A stretch of DNA of 64,000 nt from Avena insularis. Taxonomy: Eukaryota > Streptophyta > Magnoliopsida > Poales > Poaceae. Below are positions 33,094 to 44,589 of the stretch, piece by piece (position 1 is the stretch's first letter; every line of letters begins with the position of its first letter). The notes below the pieces were generated by a model that ran no database searches, was not told the origin of the DNA, and saw nothing but the letters and a program-made list of their open reading frames with translations. The stretch covers positions 331,366,305 to 331,430,304 of the forward strand of contig CM042689.1 of assembly GCA_023614405.1 (NCBI GenBank). The letters are read 5' to 3'. Made by a program: the position numbers and the translations under genes.

Positions 33094-33940
33094 GTTCAGT
33101 CGAATCGTAGATTCGGCTGAGGACTCTTCAATCCTTCGGGTGTAACTCTGTATTTCAAGAGAAATGTGTAGGGATTGTTGATGCGTGTGCCTGACTCTCC
33201 CGACGGATCGGGGTCAGTTAACTATCTTAGGACAAAACAACACGATCTTCTTCAGGTTCGAGTCCCTCGACTCGAACCCGGAACATATGCTGGCATAATT
33301 CGACTCAGGCCACGGAGGACTTATAGGAGTGGAATTCCAGTGAATTTAATTAATGTACACAACGCGTCCGTCAGGATTTTTCGTCGCACCTGTTGGCACG
33401 GGTTTATACTAGCAGAGCACAGTCATGTGCGTTACTAGGCCATCAGATGATATCTGTAGGTCTTATCTTTGCGTCGCAGACACAGCATCCGAATTTTGTC
33501 ATCATGGAGGTGTTTCGGGTGGCCAAGGAGAATGTTACTCACTTAGCGTTAATTGGGGCAGAGTTGCCGAAAAGTTTTTTGCGTACTGATCCGAAAGATC
33601 GCAGTCGAAGATTCATAGGGTGTGCGACCAGCGCTCCCTATGGGAGTATCCCCCCGAGTGTCTGTTCGAGTCGTAGACTCGAGCGGAGACTTTAATTCAG
33701 CCGTTGTTCACTGTCAGGTCTGTAGGACACAATTTTTTTCCGGATGCTTAAATCCGTCCTCCCTATGGGAGTAGCCCCCGAGTCCGTAGTGGAGTTGTAG
33801 ACTCGACGTAGGACCCGAACAAATAATTCGGTTTTGTAACGTGTTGTTCATTCTTCGGGTGCGCGGCCAGCGCTCCTGATAGGAGTAGCCCTCGAGTAAT
33901 TAGTCGAATCATAGATTCAAGTGAGTACTCTTAGCTTTAA
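33082..33940. repeat. Degenerate repeats with hairpins next to the inner Tat 3' LTR
   Basis: Units starting AGCCCCCGAGT (33082, about 33648, 33775, 33891) are each followed within 20-25 bp by a hairpin such as CGAATC-gtag-ATTCG or CGAGTC-gta-GACTCG. Units 2-4 are spaced about 115-125 bp. A separate perfect 10-bp stem with 4-nt loop (GGTTCGAGTC/GACTCGAACC) is at 33255-33278. No coding potential is seen in 33094-34397, apart from a likely promoter at its right end. Confidence 0.75.
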
Positions 33941-34235
33941 AGCCGAAGAAAATGTGACTGTTGCTAGTATAGATTTTGATGACATCACTGCTGACGATCG
34001 ATGACCTCAAGCGTCTGCTGCGCTAGAGATGACTTGACTGGACGAACATGGGTCCCACTTCCTGACATTGAATTGACCGGTCACGCGCGGCATGGAGATA
34101 ATTACGGCGTCGCCTTGATTTCCGTGCATAGTGGACGGCGTGTTAGCAACGGTTTGTTGCGATGCTGACACGTGTATGGCCAGATCCTGCGGTTGGCGTT
34201 AGGTCTTATCGATGGACGGTTGTCGTGCATCGTCC

Positions 34236-34243
34236 TTGTCTTT
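34236..34243 (+). promoter_or_regulatory. Possible TATA box of the inner Tat antisense gene
   Basis: CTTTATAATC lies about 160 bp upstream of the ATG at 34398 on the plus strand, opposite to the element's own transcription. It is the best promoter-like sequence for the antisense gene outside the LTR. Confidence 0.4.
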
Positions 34244-36685
34244 ATAATCATTGGGGAAAACTTTAGTTTGTTTTCACCGCAGCTATTCTCGTTTCACTGC
34301 TTCCTTGTTCTCTGAGAGTTCTTGCTGCGCACTGGAATATCCTTTCCCATTTCCTTCTTCCATCCTGCGCTCTCGCCACCGGCGCCGCCGTACTGCGATG
34401 GGGAAGTCGAAGAATTCTTCTTCTGCGGTTGGTACCAGCGCTGCTGGAGGGAAGAAGAGCGCCGCCGCTACTCGTGTCACCGATGGTGGCTGGCGGAGAT
34501 CGGAGACGCGGGAGAGTGATCTCCGCAAGCTTCGTGAGCGGGGCTTGATCCCGTAGGATAGGGAGGCCATAAAACTCCCACGCAACAAGGTAATCCCCCG
34601 TCCCCCCGCTGGGTTTCGGGTTATGTTCCTCGCCTTCGTTATTCGCGGATTTTCCTTCCCAGTCCACGACTTCCTTCGTGGACTGCTTTTTCTGTACAGT
34701 GTCCAATTGCATCATCTTTCCCCAAATTCTCTTCTTCATATTGCTTGTTTCATCACTTTCTGCGAGTGCTGGCTTGGTATCGAGCCGCACTTTGGCCTCT
34801 TCCGAAAACTCTATTCCGTGAAGAGGCAATCTGGTTCGGATGGTGTGTATCCCATTGGGGGTTGCATCATCTCCCTCAAACCCATCTGCTTTTCTTTTCT
34901 TTTTCCATGTCCGAATCTGTCCAGTACTGGCGGAGGCGATGGTTTTATATTCACGACTCCATAGTGGCTAGGCAGCATTTTGGTCTTCCTCCTTTCGACC
35001 CCTCCCAAATAATCGAGCCGAAGAGGTCCTGGAAAAAACAGATCTTGGATGGCGAGGTGGCGGAGATAGAGGCTCTCTATCGTCTAGTGGAGGATCTCCA
35101 GTTGATTCCGGAGAAGGAAGTGAACGGTGTGGATATTATCCGCACATTTCTTGAGCGTCGGGTGCAGCCGCTCCAGGCTAGGGTGCACCCGATATTCCTT
35201 TATACTGGCCGCCGTGATCCGACGAGAGTTTCGGCTGAGAAATTCTCCCAGGGAGATCTCGACAGGGCCCTTTGTTCGCTGCTGAAGTTCAAGGCTGGAG
35301 AGGATATCCCGGGGAAGTCGCTGACTCCTCCGTTTTCTTCTTCTCTTCCTGTTCCACAGGTGTAGATCCGTGCGCGTAGCGCTATTTTCGACTGCATTGT
35401 ATTTGCATTTGTTTGCTAACAAATTTTCTTTTCTTGTGCAGAGCTTCAAAGTGCCGGGCATGTCGCCTCCATTACCCGAAGTATTTCCGGATGCTCCAGA
35501 TAATGATGTGGTGGATTCCATGTTCGAGCTGCCGTCAGCGCGGTCTCCGGCTGAAGAGGCCAACGAGTCGAGCGAGGACCATACTCGCAAACAGTCACGG
35601 AGCTCCAGGTCTTCGGATGCCTCGACTCCGCCGACTCCTAGGAACCCACTATGTCTTGAACGTCACAGTGATGGGCATGGAGGCTCTTCCTCTCCGATTC
35701 CTGCCGTTCCCATCCGGGCTGTAGCGCCGCACCCGCCGACGAAGCGGAAGAAGGAAGAAAAGAAGTAAGAGAAGAAGGAAGAGAAGAAAGAGGAGAAGAA
35801 AATCCGGAGGACCCCTCCTGTCTTCAACCTGAGCGAGCTGAACTCGTAAGTTTCCTTTGTCCTGCACTGCTTTTTCATGCCTATTTACTTTGTACTTGTG
35901 CTAATTTGTCCTTGTGCAGGCACTCTTCCAACGACTCCTCCAGCGATGGTGCTCGGGAGATGATGGGGGAGTCGAAAGTCACGTCTCCTCCTCCTCAGAT
36001 GGTGGCTACCTCTGAGGGCGCTGCTCCGAACCCTTCTCCGCAGGAGGTTCAGGTGGTTGGGCCTCAGAAGGTTGCCAGCGGACCTTCGGAGTCGCCATCG
36101 GATCATGTGAGTAGTTCTGCCTCCTGCCACGGGGGAAGCCCCCGAGCGTCTGTAAAGGAGTTTTTGTTGCGTGTTCTTCTTTCGAGTCTCGGGGGAGCCC
36201 CCGAGTGCTTTCGTGTGTGTAATTTGTTTCTGCTCTTTCTTTTGGGCGTAGCCCCCGAGTCCTTCTCTTGACTAGTGCTTCTTTTTCCTGCAGCCTTTTG
36301 TGCAGGATGCCAAACGACTGGTGCAGCAGCACCTGGTGCTGGAGGCCAGCCTCAAATAGCTTCAAGGTACTTTTATGCCTTGATGTTTGCTTCTTCTTGT
36401 ATTCTTGTCCTGTTATCTGACGCTTGTATTATTTGAATGCAGAGGAGGACAACACCTCCCTTCGTGAGATTGATGCTCTCAAAAAGAGCCTCGGTCAAGC
36501 GGAGAAGAAAGCCGAGGTCGCCATTGGTGCGAAAGAGAGCCTCTCGTTGGAGCTGGCCACTGCGGCCGAGGCTAAGGAGCGCCTTCAGCGGGAGGCCATG
36601 GACCGCGAGGAGCAGCTTGCTACAGCCATGGCCTCGCGCGAGAGAGAGGTCGCTAGCAAGCTTATGGCAGCTGCCAAGGCCATTT

Positions 36686-36699
36686 CGGGTGAGTATCTT
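36686..36699. repeat. 14-bp target site duplication of the LINE, containing a 5' splice site
   Basis: CGGGTGAGTATCTT at 36686-36699 and again at 43866-43879. It spans the exon/intron junction CGG|GTGAGT of the antisense gene, so both copies hold an intact splice donor. Confidence 0.95.
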
Positions 36700-36823
36700 T
36701 TTTTTGAGGGTAAAACAGTAGGGCAAAAAAACCCCACTACAATTTTTATATATTATAGAGAGTTACAAAAGAATATTTACAAACTCAATCCACCTCAAAG
36801 AAGAGGGATAACATTCTAAGCAG

Positions 36824-38116
36824 CTATCTCCTGTCTAAATTAATTTCAATCCAATCTTTAAGGCCCTGATAATACTTCTTCTTAATTCTATACAGGACCC
36901 ATCTTAATTCCTGGGCTACAATAGCCTTCCAATCCTCAAGCGAAGCATGCAAATTATTGAAGATTTCATTATTTCTGCAAATCCAAATGCCCCAAGCTCC
37001 AAGTATAAGAATTTCCATTGCAAAAGGGACATTAAGATCTTTTTTAATACTGGCTAAAGTTTCAAAGATATTTTGATCAGCCACATGGACCTGTGAAATT
37101 TCAGCCCAGCAAGCTCTTGCAAAAGGGCATTCCCAAAACAAATGTAGGACGGTTTCTTCACTGATGCAGCCATGGAAAACACATTCATAAGATGCCAGAG
37201 AAAAACATTTCCGTTTCAGAAGGTTTCTTGTGTTGAGTCTATCAAGCAGTAAGAGCCAGAAGAAGAATTTGTGCTTTTGCTGACAAGAAGATTTCCACAA
37301 CCAAGAGAAATGTGGCTGTACCGGTTGGCAATGAGCTAAGGAGCAATAAGCCTTTTTGACCGAAAAATTACTGCCCCAAATGTAAGACCAGTTATCAGTT
37401 TCCCCCTGCCTGCCAATATTGAGAATTTGCTCAAGACTTTGATATTCCTGGTAAGCTTGTTGTGACAGAGGAAGGTAAAAAAGATCCTGAGTATTTTCAA
37501 GATGTCAGAACTCCTCAGAGATGTGAGGGTTTTTTGCATAGGAGAGGAGATGAGGAAGCTTATGTTGAAGGCAACTATCATTCCACATATCAGACCAGAG
37601 AAGTGTGGATTTTCCATTTCCAACCAAGCACTTTGCAAGTCCTTTAAAAATGTCAACCAATTTTAGATGAGCTTTCCACCAAAAGGATCCCTCAAGACTT
37701 CTTCCAGGGAGCTTACCATTACAGTAGTAAGTGTTCCATATAAGGTGAACCCAAGGGATATCCTTGTGATTATAAAATTTATCCAAATTCTTCAAAAGAA
37801 GTGCAGAGTTTTGAATATTAAGGTCTAGAACTCCCAATCCCCCCTGATTCTTGGGTCTACAAACTTTCTTCCATGCTACAAGAGCATTACCTCTAGCTTG
37901 AACATCATAAGTTTTCTTTCTCCACAGACATTGCCTCATATATTTAACCAACTGTTCCTTGATAGTGACAGGAAGATCAAAACAACTCATGTAATATATG
38001 GGAAGGGAAGACAAAACAGATTTAACTAACTGCAGTTTCCCCCCATAATTAAGAAAGTCAGCTATTCCACACAACCTTCTCTCAACTCTCTGAACAATAG
38101 GCAGGAAATGTTCCAC
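36824..38116 (-). pseudogene. LINE ORF2, C-terminal part with zf-RVT domain
   Basis: Two open frames. 37505-38116 reads the post-RT region (VERRLCGIADFLNYGGKLQLVKSVL, YMSCFDLPVTIKEQL, QGGLGVLDL) typical of plant LINE polyproteins. 36824-37300 is a zf-RVT-type domain (FFWLLLLDRLNTRNLLKRK, CVFHGC..ETVLHLFWECPFARACW) and ends in a stop 124 bp from the LINE 3' end. A stretch between them (37300-37505) lies in another frame. Confidence 0.87.
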
Positions 38117-39244
38117 GAGGTTTATTCAAGCTCGAGGCAAACCAAGGTAGGTAAAAGGCAAGGTGCCGATGAGGCAAGCAAGAGTATTAACAAAATGTCC
38201 AAGCCTCTCGAGTCCATGTTAATTGGCATCATCTTTGGATTTAGAATAATTAACTTTGAGTCCTGAGAGCAAAAGTATGTAGAATGGCCTTAAGGCACAA
38301 GAGTTGCTCGAATCAGCCTTAAGGATTACTAAAGTGTCATCTGCATCTTGAACCACGGGAAATCAGGAGAACACATCTTCATGGGCAAAGAAAGAAGACC
38401 AGGTTCATTGCCTTATTGAGGATACTTTGAAGGAGATCGGCAGAACAAACAATAAAGGAGATAAAGGATCTCCTTGCTAACACCTTCTGCGATAAAAAAA
38501 TTCCTAGGCACTCCATTTAAAAGCAGAGGAAGAAGTGACCCAAAGATCATCTGAATCCAAGAAATCCATTTATCTCCAAAACCTTTGGCTTTAAGGATAT
38601 TGATGATTGCGAATGCTCAATTCATCAAAAGCCTTTTCAAAATCAAGCTTAAGAATTAAAATTTCGTCCTTTGACTTGTGACATTGATCAAGAAATTCAA
38701 ATGCCCAACCTAAACAGTCTTGGATAGATCTTTGTTTGAGGAAACCATATTGATTCTTGTGAACAAGTTTAAGAATGACTTTTTGCAGTCTATTAGCCAG
38801 AATCTTGGTGATAATCTTAAAGACACTGTTTAGCAAAGAAATAGGCCTAAAATCAGCAGGAGTCAAAGGAGCAGCAATTTTTGGAATGAGGGTGATAAAA
38901 GAGGCATTAATGCTTTCCAAAGAAGTTTGCCCTTCATAGAAATCCACAAGGAGATGTTTCACATCATCCTTAATAATAGGCCAGCAAAGCTTCATGAATT
39001 CATTATTAAAACCATCAGGGCCAGGGGATTTATCATTAGGCAGATTTGTAATGACCTCATCAATCTCCTCATCAGAGAAAGGCTTTTCCAAAGCATCCCT
39101 TTCTTCTTGGCTTAAGCAATCCCCAGTCAAGTCATTAAGATTGAAGTGCATTTCAGGCTTATCAGAAGAGCCCATTCTATTTTTAAAGGAATTCCAAAGG
39201 ATTTGCTTTGCCATCATGATCATAAACCTCAAGATCAGAATCAT
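38117..39244 (-). pseudogene. LINE ORF2 reverse transcriptase
   Basis: The open part (38591-39244) carries motifs 0-3 of L1-type [60 protein letters not shown], and [13 protein letters not shown], then [12 protein letters not shown]. Downstream the frame breaks, but the catalytic ADD triad is seen on the minus strand at 38337-38345 in the context QDADDTLVILKAD. The residue before ADD is Asp where Tyr or Phe is usual. It performs target-primed reverse transcription when intact; here it is inactive because of frameshifts at about 38590 and within 38150-38560. Confidence 0.9.
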
Positions 39245-40404
39245 CCTTGAGCATGGAAATGTAGTTATGTCTAAAGCTTATGGTAGCTCTGGAGTGAAAG
39301 AACTTTGTGTTTTCATCCCCCAGTTTAACCCATTTAATTTTCCCCCTCTGTTTCCAATAAGTATTCTGATCCTGTAATAGAGAAATAATAAGATTTTTCA
39401 GGAGATCCCTAAGATTCCATTCTTGAACAGTAAGAGTTCTCATTTCCTCCATGATATCAAGAAGGTCAATGGTGGCATTAACATTACAGATTTGTGCCTT
39501 CAGGCAAGGCAACTTTTTGGCCCAAAGCTTCAGCCCTCTTCTCACATTTTTGAATTTAGCATTGATTTTTTTTGCATAATCCATAAAACCCACAGGAATG
39601 TTCCAGGCATTTTGAACAATAGCTTTAAACTCCTTATGATGCATCCAATGATTTTCAAATCTGAACACCTGAGCCTTGGGAATCATTGTGCCAATGGAAA
39701 TGACACAAGGAAGATGATCAGAGGTAGGCTTTGCAAGAGGAGCAACAAAAGTTGAGGGAAAACTCTAAGTCCAGGCAGCAGAAGTAAAAAACTAGTCCAA
39801 ACTTTCCAAGAGGGGATCTTTCTGCATGTTACTCCAAGTGAACTTTCTACCTTTAAGTGGTAACTCTATGAGACCCAAATTATTAATGGCTTCATTAAAG
39901 AGAAGCATACCATTCACATCTCCACCCAATTTATTTCTATCTGAAGGCTGTCTACAGAAGTTAAAATCTCCCACAATGAGCCAGTCCAAATCATCAGGCA
40001 TATCAATGCTGCCAAACCAATCCAAAAATTCAGTCTTTTTTCAGGTAAACATGGCCCATAAATGTTGGTAAGGATCCAGGATTCATTGGACAAGAGAGAT
40101 GTCAAGGTGATGGAGATAGAAAACTCATTGAGGAAGGAAAGATGTCCAGAGAACAGGGAACTATTCCAAATGGTGATCAAACCTCCAGATGCACCTCTGG
40201 AGGGAAGAAATTCAAAATTGGTAAATTTGGAGGGGCAGAATTTTTTGATGTAAGAGCTATCAAAATCCTCACGCTTAGTTTCTTGAAGACAAATAATGTC
40301 ACAACCAGACTCCTCAATTTTATTTCTGAGAGCAATCCATTTTTTTTAGAATTGATTCCCCTGATATTCCAATTCAAGATCTTCCAAATTCTTTTGTTAT
40401 TCAT
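39183..40404 (-). pseudogene. LINE ORF2 apurinic-type endonuclease and linker
   Basis: ORF2 begins near 40404 (MNNKRIWKILNWNIRGINS, the N-terminal Asn motif of the EEP endonuclease fold). It continues through frameshifts with WILTNIYGP and DWLIVGDFNFCRQPSDR (catalytic Asp/Asn). KGRKFTWSNMQKDPLLESLD follows (normally the Ser-Asp/His end). The linker to RT is 39183-39686. This enzyme nicks target DNA for integration. At least three frameshifts separate the motifs. Confidence 0.87.
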
Positions 40405-40650
40405 TAAGAAACCAGGAGCAAGTATAGATATGGGGTGATATAAATAATGTAATCACCCAGGAGAAGAAACAGCAATCACAAAGGCAAAAGGCAATCCATA
40501 TCAAGGCACCACAGACATATTCCACAACAAGTACCAAACACATGACAATATCACAATCATAGATCACATGACAGGGAGTCGACAAGACTCCAGCAAAAGA
40601 CTTAGTTTGATACATTTAAACACTTAAGAAGAGGGCTTCTTCTTGGCTTG

Positions 40651-43600
40651 CTATCCACAGGTACCAGCAGCCCCAGGTTTCTTCTTGCCACCAATGCCCA
40701 AGCTAGAAGAGGCACCTCCTTTAAAGTTGCCTTTTGGAGGAGCCTTAAGTGCCACTTCATTGGCCTTCCCTTTCTTGAGCAACCTCTTCTCCAGGTCCCC
40801 ATCCTTTACCTTGCAGAATGAGGCAGCAAGATTTTTAACCACTTTAGAATTCAGACAAGGAGGAGCAGCATTACAAACCAGACAATCAGCAATTAGACAA
40901 TTTATGTGACTTTTAAAAACCCCCATTTAGTTCAACAATTCTAGGGCTTCTTCTCACCTCAGTGTCCACAAGAGGTTTCTTGCCCTTTCTCTTTCTGGCA
41001 GGGGTAGAGGGAGAGCATGAAGATTTATTGGTTTCAATACCCAGACAAGAAGGGGCCATCTGGGAAAAGCTCTCATTAGGAATGATGAAAGAAATGGAAC
41101 TTTCCTCAGCAATAGGTTCTTTAATAATTTCCCATAAAGGAGAAGTAAGAAAGCCCTTGACCCAATTAAACTTCTCAGGGGTAGCAAGCATGAGAGTAAT
41201 GAAGTTAAACCAACTTACAGGGATATCACACTTAAGAGAGCCCATTGAAGAAGAGTCCTTCTGAATATGGGGGGCAAAATAATTCTCCCAGAGCTCCAAG
41301 CCTTGTTGGGAAAATCCCTGGTTAGCAGCATGCACATCAGGAATGGAGATAAAAGTTCTCACCATCCCAACCTGAAGGTGAGCCTCATTTGGAGAAAGAA
41401 GGTGCTGGTCCTCCAACATCCAATCATCATTATCAGGAGCCATAGTACTTGAGTCCATAGGGCTTCCCACCCCCTCCTCAGCATCAGAGTTGGCCTCCTC
41501 ATCATCAGCCAGATAGTTCTGAAAAATGTTTTGAAGGCCTTCACCAATGCCCACCCCTTGTGGTGCAACAGCCACACCCTGCTCCTCCACAGCCTCAGGT
41601 TCATTGACAGACTCATCATCATCAGACTCCCAGTCTTGAACAATGATAGCACCTGTAATTCCATTGTTCACATCTTGAGGTGGCAGATGCTGATTGTCAA
41701 CAGGCATATCTTCTCCAGGAGCAATGACAGGGCCTTATGCAGGGAAGCGGCAGCCTCGGGGACCCCAACCTTCAGCATTACCACCATCAGGGGCAGGATC
41801 CTGCACAGGGGCCAACCACTGTCCCCAACCACCCCCAGGAGCAGGAGGGGGAGGGGGAGGAGGTGGAATTTGGGGCCCAAAGACAGGGCCATGAGCAGGA
41901 ACAGGGTGTGGGTCCACATTGTCATCTGGCAGTGGGTCCTCCTCAGGTGGGCCCCCCAAGCAAGTGACTTTGAAGAACTTCAACAGAAAAAGTCCATGAC
42001 TCTGTCTCCACCAAGTCCCCAATGCTAAACCTCACACTCTTGGGGATGTCGACCAAGTCGGTAACACGAATCTTAGCAATAATCCTACCCTTTTGGTCTA
42101 GGTCCCTCTCCCACAAAAGAACCTTCCCAATATCCGCAAAGACAGCATTCAGATCCTCCGTATGCCAGTGGTCAAGGGGAGGCCCAACCAGCATCACCCA
42201 GCACTCATTATTAAACTGAATCCTTCGCCAGTTATCACCCTCATTGTGCTTAACAAAAGAAACATGCACATCTTGAAACGGAATCGGGCTCTCCGCAATG
42301 AGTCTATCACGGTCGCTGACATGATGAAACTGCACATACGCAGACCCAAAGGGACAAGCCTGGATATCTCTAAAGTGAACTCCAACCTCATTATTGAGGA
42401 AATCAGCCAGGACACCATGAATATTCAAGAACAGAACTGGACCAGGGGGAGGGGATAAATGGTAGCAATGGCATACTGTTCATGCGCCCTTGACCTCCGA
42501 GGCACCACCACCCTTTTGACACGATTCCGCCCAGCCACCTGCATAATCTGGAAGCCATTCGGCAGGAAAGGCGCAGGATCAATCGGAATGTTCGCCATTA
42601 CGACGCCCTTCGCCGGCGACGAGCAAGAGGGGAATGGGGTTTCAGCGGGTGGGGGAGTTGAGGAGACAGGGGAAGTGGTAGTTGTTTTTTGCAACGAAGT
42701 GGTGAACTCGTGAAAACTGCCGTGAATAATGGGCCGGGAATGAGTAACTGTCTGGGCCTTGAACCATCCCTCATACGAATTGTCGGGCCAACTACATTTT
42801 GGGAAAGAGGGGAATTTCAGAAAAGGAAGGAGACCAGGCAATTTAAATGCTGCGCGATTAGCGCCTCCCCCGGACCCGACCAGCGTTACCATCGACTTAA
42901 AACCACCATCAGCGAGCACCTGAGCATAAGATCTGTCATGAAGTCCTGATTTGAAATCACCATTAATACATTGCTCAGTCACAGGCGAAGGAACCACAGG
43001 AGACGCAGGAAATTTGAGTCGTTGAAAAACCGAGCCACCTTTACTGGAAGGCTTCAAAGAAGGAGATTTTTTTGCACTTTCTTTTTTGTACGTGACAACT
43101 TTCCATTCTTTAGCAGACTCCTTATAGAATTCCCTTTCTTCATGAATCCAGTTTGGTCCCCCATTACCCCAGAGGTTGACATGAATCACAAAAGAATTAC
43201 ATGAAAACTTTGAAATATTGTAAATCTCAAAACCCACTGCCCTTGAAGCAACCGAGAAACGAAAAGTTCTATCTTGCAGAAGCTTCACCTGGAATTTATA
43301 AGCATTACCACCAAAACAGGCTTGAAGAGCAAGACTAACAGTATGAAAATCCAACTTAAAATTTGCTCTCCCAAAAGAACAGACCAGATAAAAGGGTCTT
43401 TTCCTGAAACCACCAATGAAATTAACTTGATGCCTGAATTTATCAAAAATCCGCTTCTCAAAATCTCACCCTAATGAAAAATCCAGGGCAGGCCGACACG
43501 AAGCAACATCTTTAGTAGCACACACCGAGGGGAGGTTCTCAGAGAAATCCAGAGATCTAGGCACTATCTTCTCAACATTGGTGGAAAATTTCTTAACCAA

Positions 43601-43798
43601 AGGGCTAGGCAAATTTTGAGTACCGACAACAACCCTCTTCACCTGGAGATCAATAGAGATGCTAGAGGCCACCACATCACCATGAATCAAGTATCTAGCA
43701 TCAATCACAACCTCATTGTGGTTGAGGAGAACTAGCCTTTTAGAACTAGGAAAAAGCATCAGAAAACCTTTAGAAGGCTCAAGATCATCAGTCGGCAA
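40651..43798 (-). pseudogene. LINE ORF1 (RNA-binding, DUF4283-like), broken
   Basis: Read right to left. The N-terminal part (43466-43798, stop at 43466) leads into 42425-43354 (LALQACFGGNAYKFQVKLL, HVNLWGNGG, SYAQVLADGGFKS). After a frameshift near 42435, an RRM-like/DUF4283-type region follows (41943-42428: ACPFGSAYVQFHHVSDRDRL, ECWVMLVGPPLDHW). Next come an uninterrupted run of eight prolines with Gly-rich flanks (about 41735-41950), an acidic segment (40913-41707; QDWESDDDESVNEPE) and RRSPRIVELNGG. The C-terminal Cys-rich and Lys-rich end (40651-40926) has CLVCNAAPPCLNSK and KKKPGAAGTC. ORF1 proteins bind the element RNA. Domain naming is tentative. Confidence 0.75.
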
Positions 43799-44589
43799 AG
43801 AGGAGCAAAGGGCATGCCATTTAAGACCAGTGTCTTCATCTGATCCAGTGATGGTAGGAGATCACCGGGTGAGTATCTTCGTCGTCCTCTTTTTGATTTC
43901 CTTGTCTTTCTTGTGCGGTGATGTCGTTCATTCTTCTTCCTTGCTTTTTTAGATGCCGCAGGCATCGAGTTTGATCACGGTGCTCTGGAGCACGGGAGTG
44001 CTCTGGATGATGCTGCTGCGGCGGTTGAAGATCGATGCGGCACTGTCGTCAGCTCGCTTGCCAAGGACAAGGAGGTTCTTGGGCGCTTCTACAAGGAGCT
44101 TGTCCCCAAGGGCGCGGCCCTTGATGATGTTGATGCTCTAGCGGAGGCGCTGTCGGCACGAAGCGCATAAGCACTGCGAAGCATCGGTGCATCCGTCGGG
44201 CTGGCAATGGCCTTGGCGGCTGGGGTGGAGCTGGACCTTCCCCAGGTCACTTCCCGGATGCCGACGACTGCTGATGGATCCGAGGTAGCCTTCGCTACCT
44301 ATTCTGCTCGCTGTAAGCGTTATGGGCCAAAGCTGATTGATCTGCTGGCCGAGTATGCACTACGGCAGTAGGGGAGGCCAAGGCGAGGCAATCCGGCTCC
44401 GAGGCTACTCAGGGTGCCGCGTCTTAGGCGCTGTATCTGTAGGATAGTTGTAGTCTCTTTTGTTGTAATTATTTTGATGAACAAATCCTTATGACACGTA
44501 GTGGCTCTTGATGCACTTAATGAATTTGTTGAGTTATGTGCTCCTTCGTCTGCGTGTTCATGTCTTTGCCTTTCTGTTGATCTAGGGTC

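Larger units (their letters stand above)
36700..43865 (-). mobile_element. L1-type LINE, near full length (7.2 kb)
   Basis: A non-LTR element in minus orientation: a T-run at its left end (poly-A tail on the other strand, 36698-36705), the 3' region GTAGTGGGGTTTTTTTGCCC common to grass L1s, ORF2 (endonuclease, RT, C-terminal zinc finger) then ORF1 toward the right, and a 14-bp target duplication. The 5' end at 43865 appears complete or nearly so, since ORF1 begins inside. Both ORFs have several frameshifts or stops. Confidence 0.93.
34398..44371 (+). pseudogene. Inner Tat antisense spliced gene 1 (Transposase_28-like), split by the LINE
   Basis: Starts MGKSKNSSS at ATG 34398. Exons by GT..AG: 34398-35359, 35442-35845, 35920-36106, 36294-36366, 36443-36688, then (after the LINE) 43953-44371. 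Exon 1 has the Transposase_28-like region (VHDFLRGLLF, HIACFITFCECWLGIEPHF, ESVQYWRRRWFYI) and continues to FLERRVQPLQAR. The linker is Ser/Pro/Lys-rich, and exons 4-5 form a coiled coil (IDALKKSLGQAEKKAEVAIG). The last exon is helical (VSSLAKDKEVLGRFYKEL). Breaks: TAG 34554-34556, frameshift near 34900, stops near 35766, 36358 and 44168. The same architecture as the outer element's gene shows it is a lineage trait and not a chance capture. Function unknown. Confidence 0.72.

Noticed and set aside
33175..33440. Possible tRNA or SINE because of the GGTTCGAGTC motif
   Set aside because: No A box or cloverleaf could be drawn around it and no poly-A tail or flanking duplication was seen; kept only as a finding about the hairpin.
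34574..34700. Intron after exon 1 of the inner antisense gene (AAG|GTAATC)
   Set aside because: The frame continues through GTAATCCCCCGTCC into VIPRPPAGFRVMF and the recognisable domain, so no intron is needed there.
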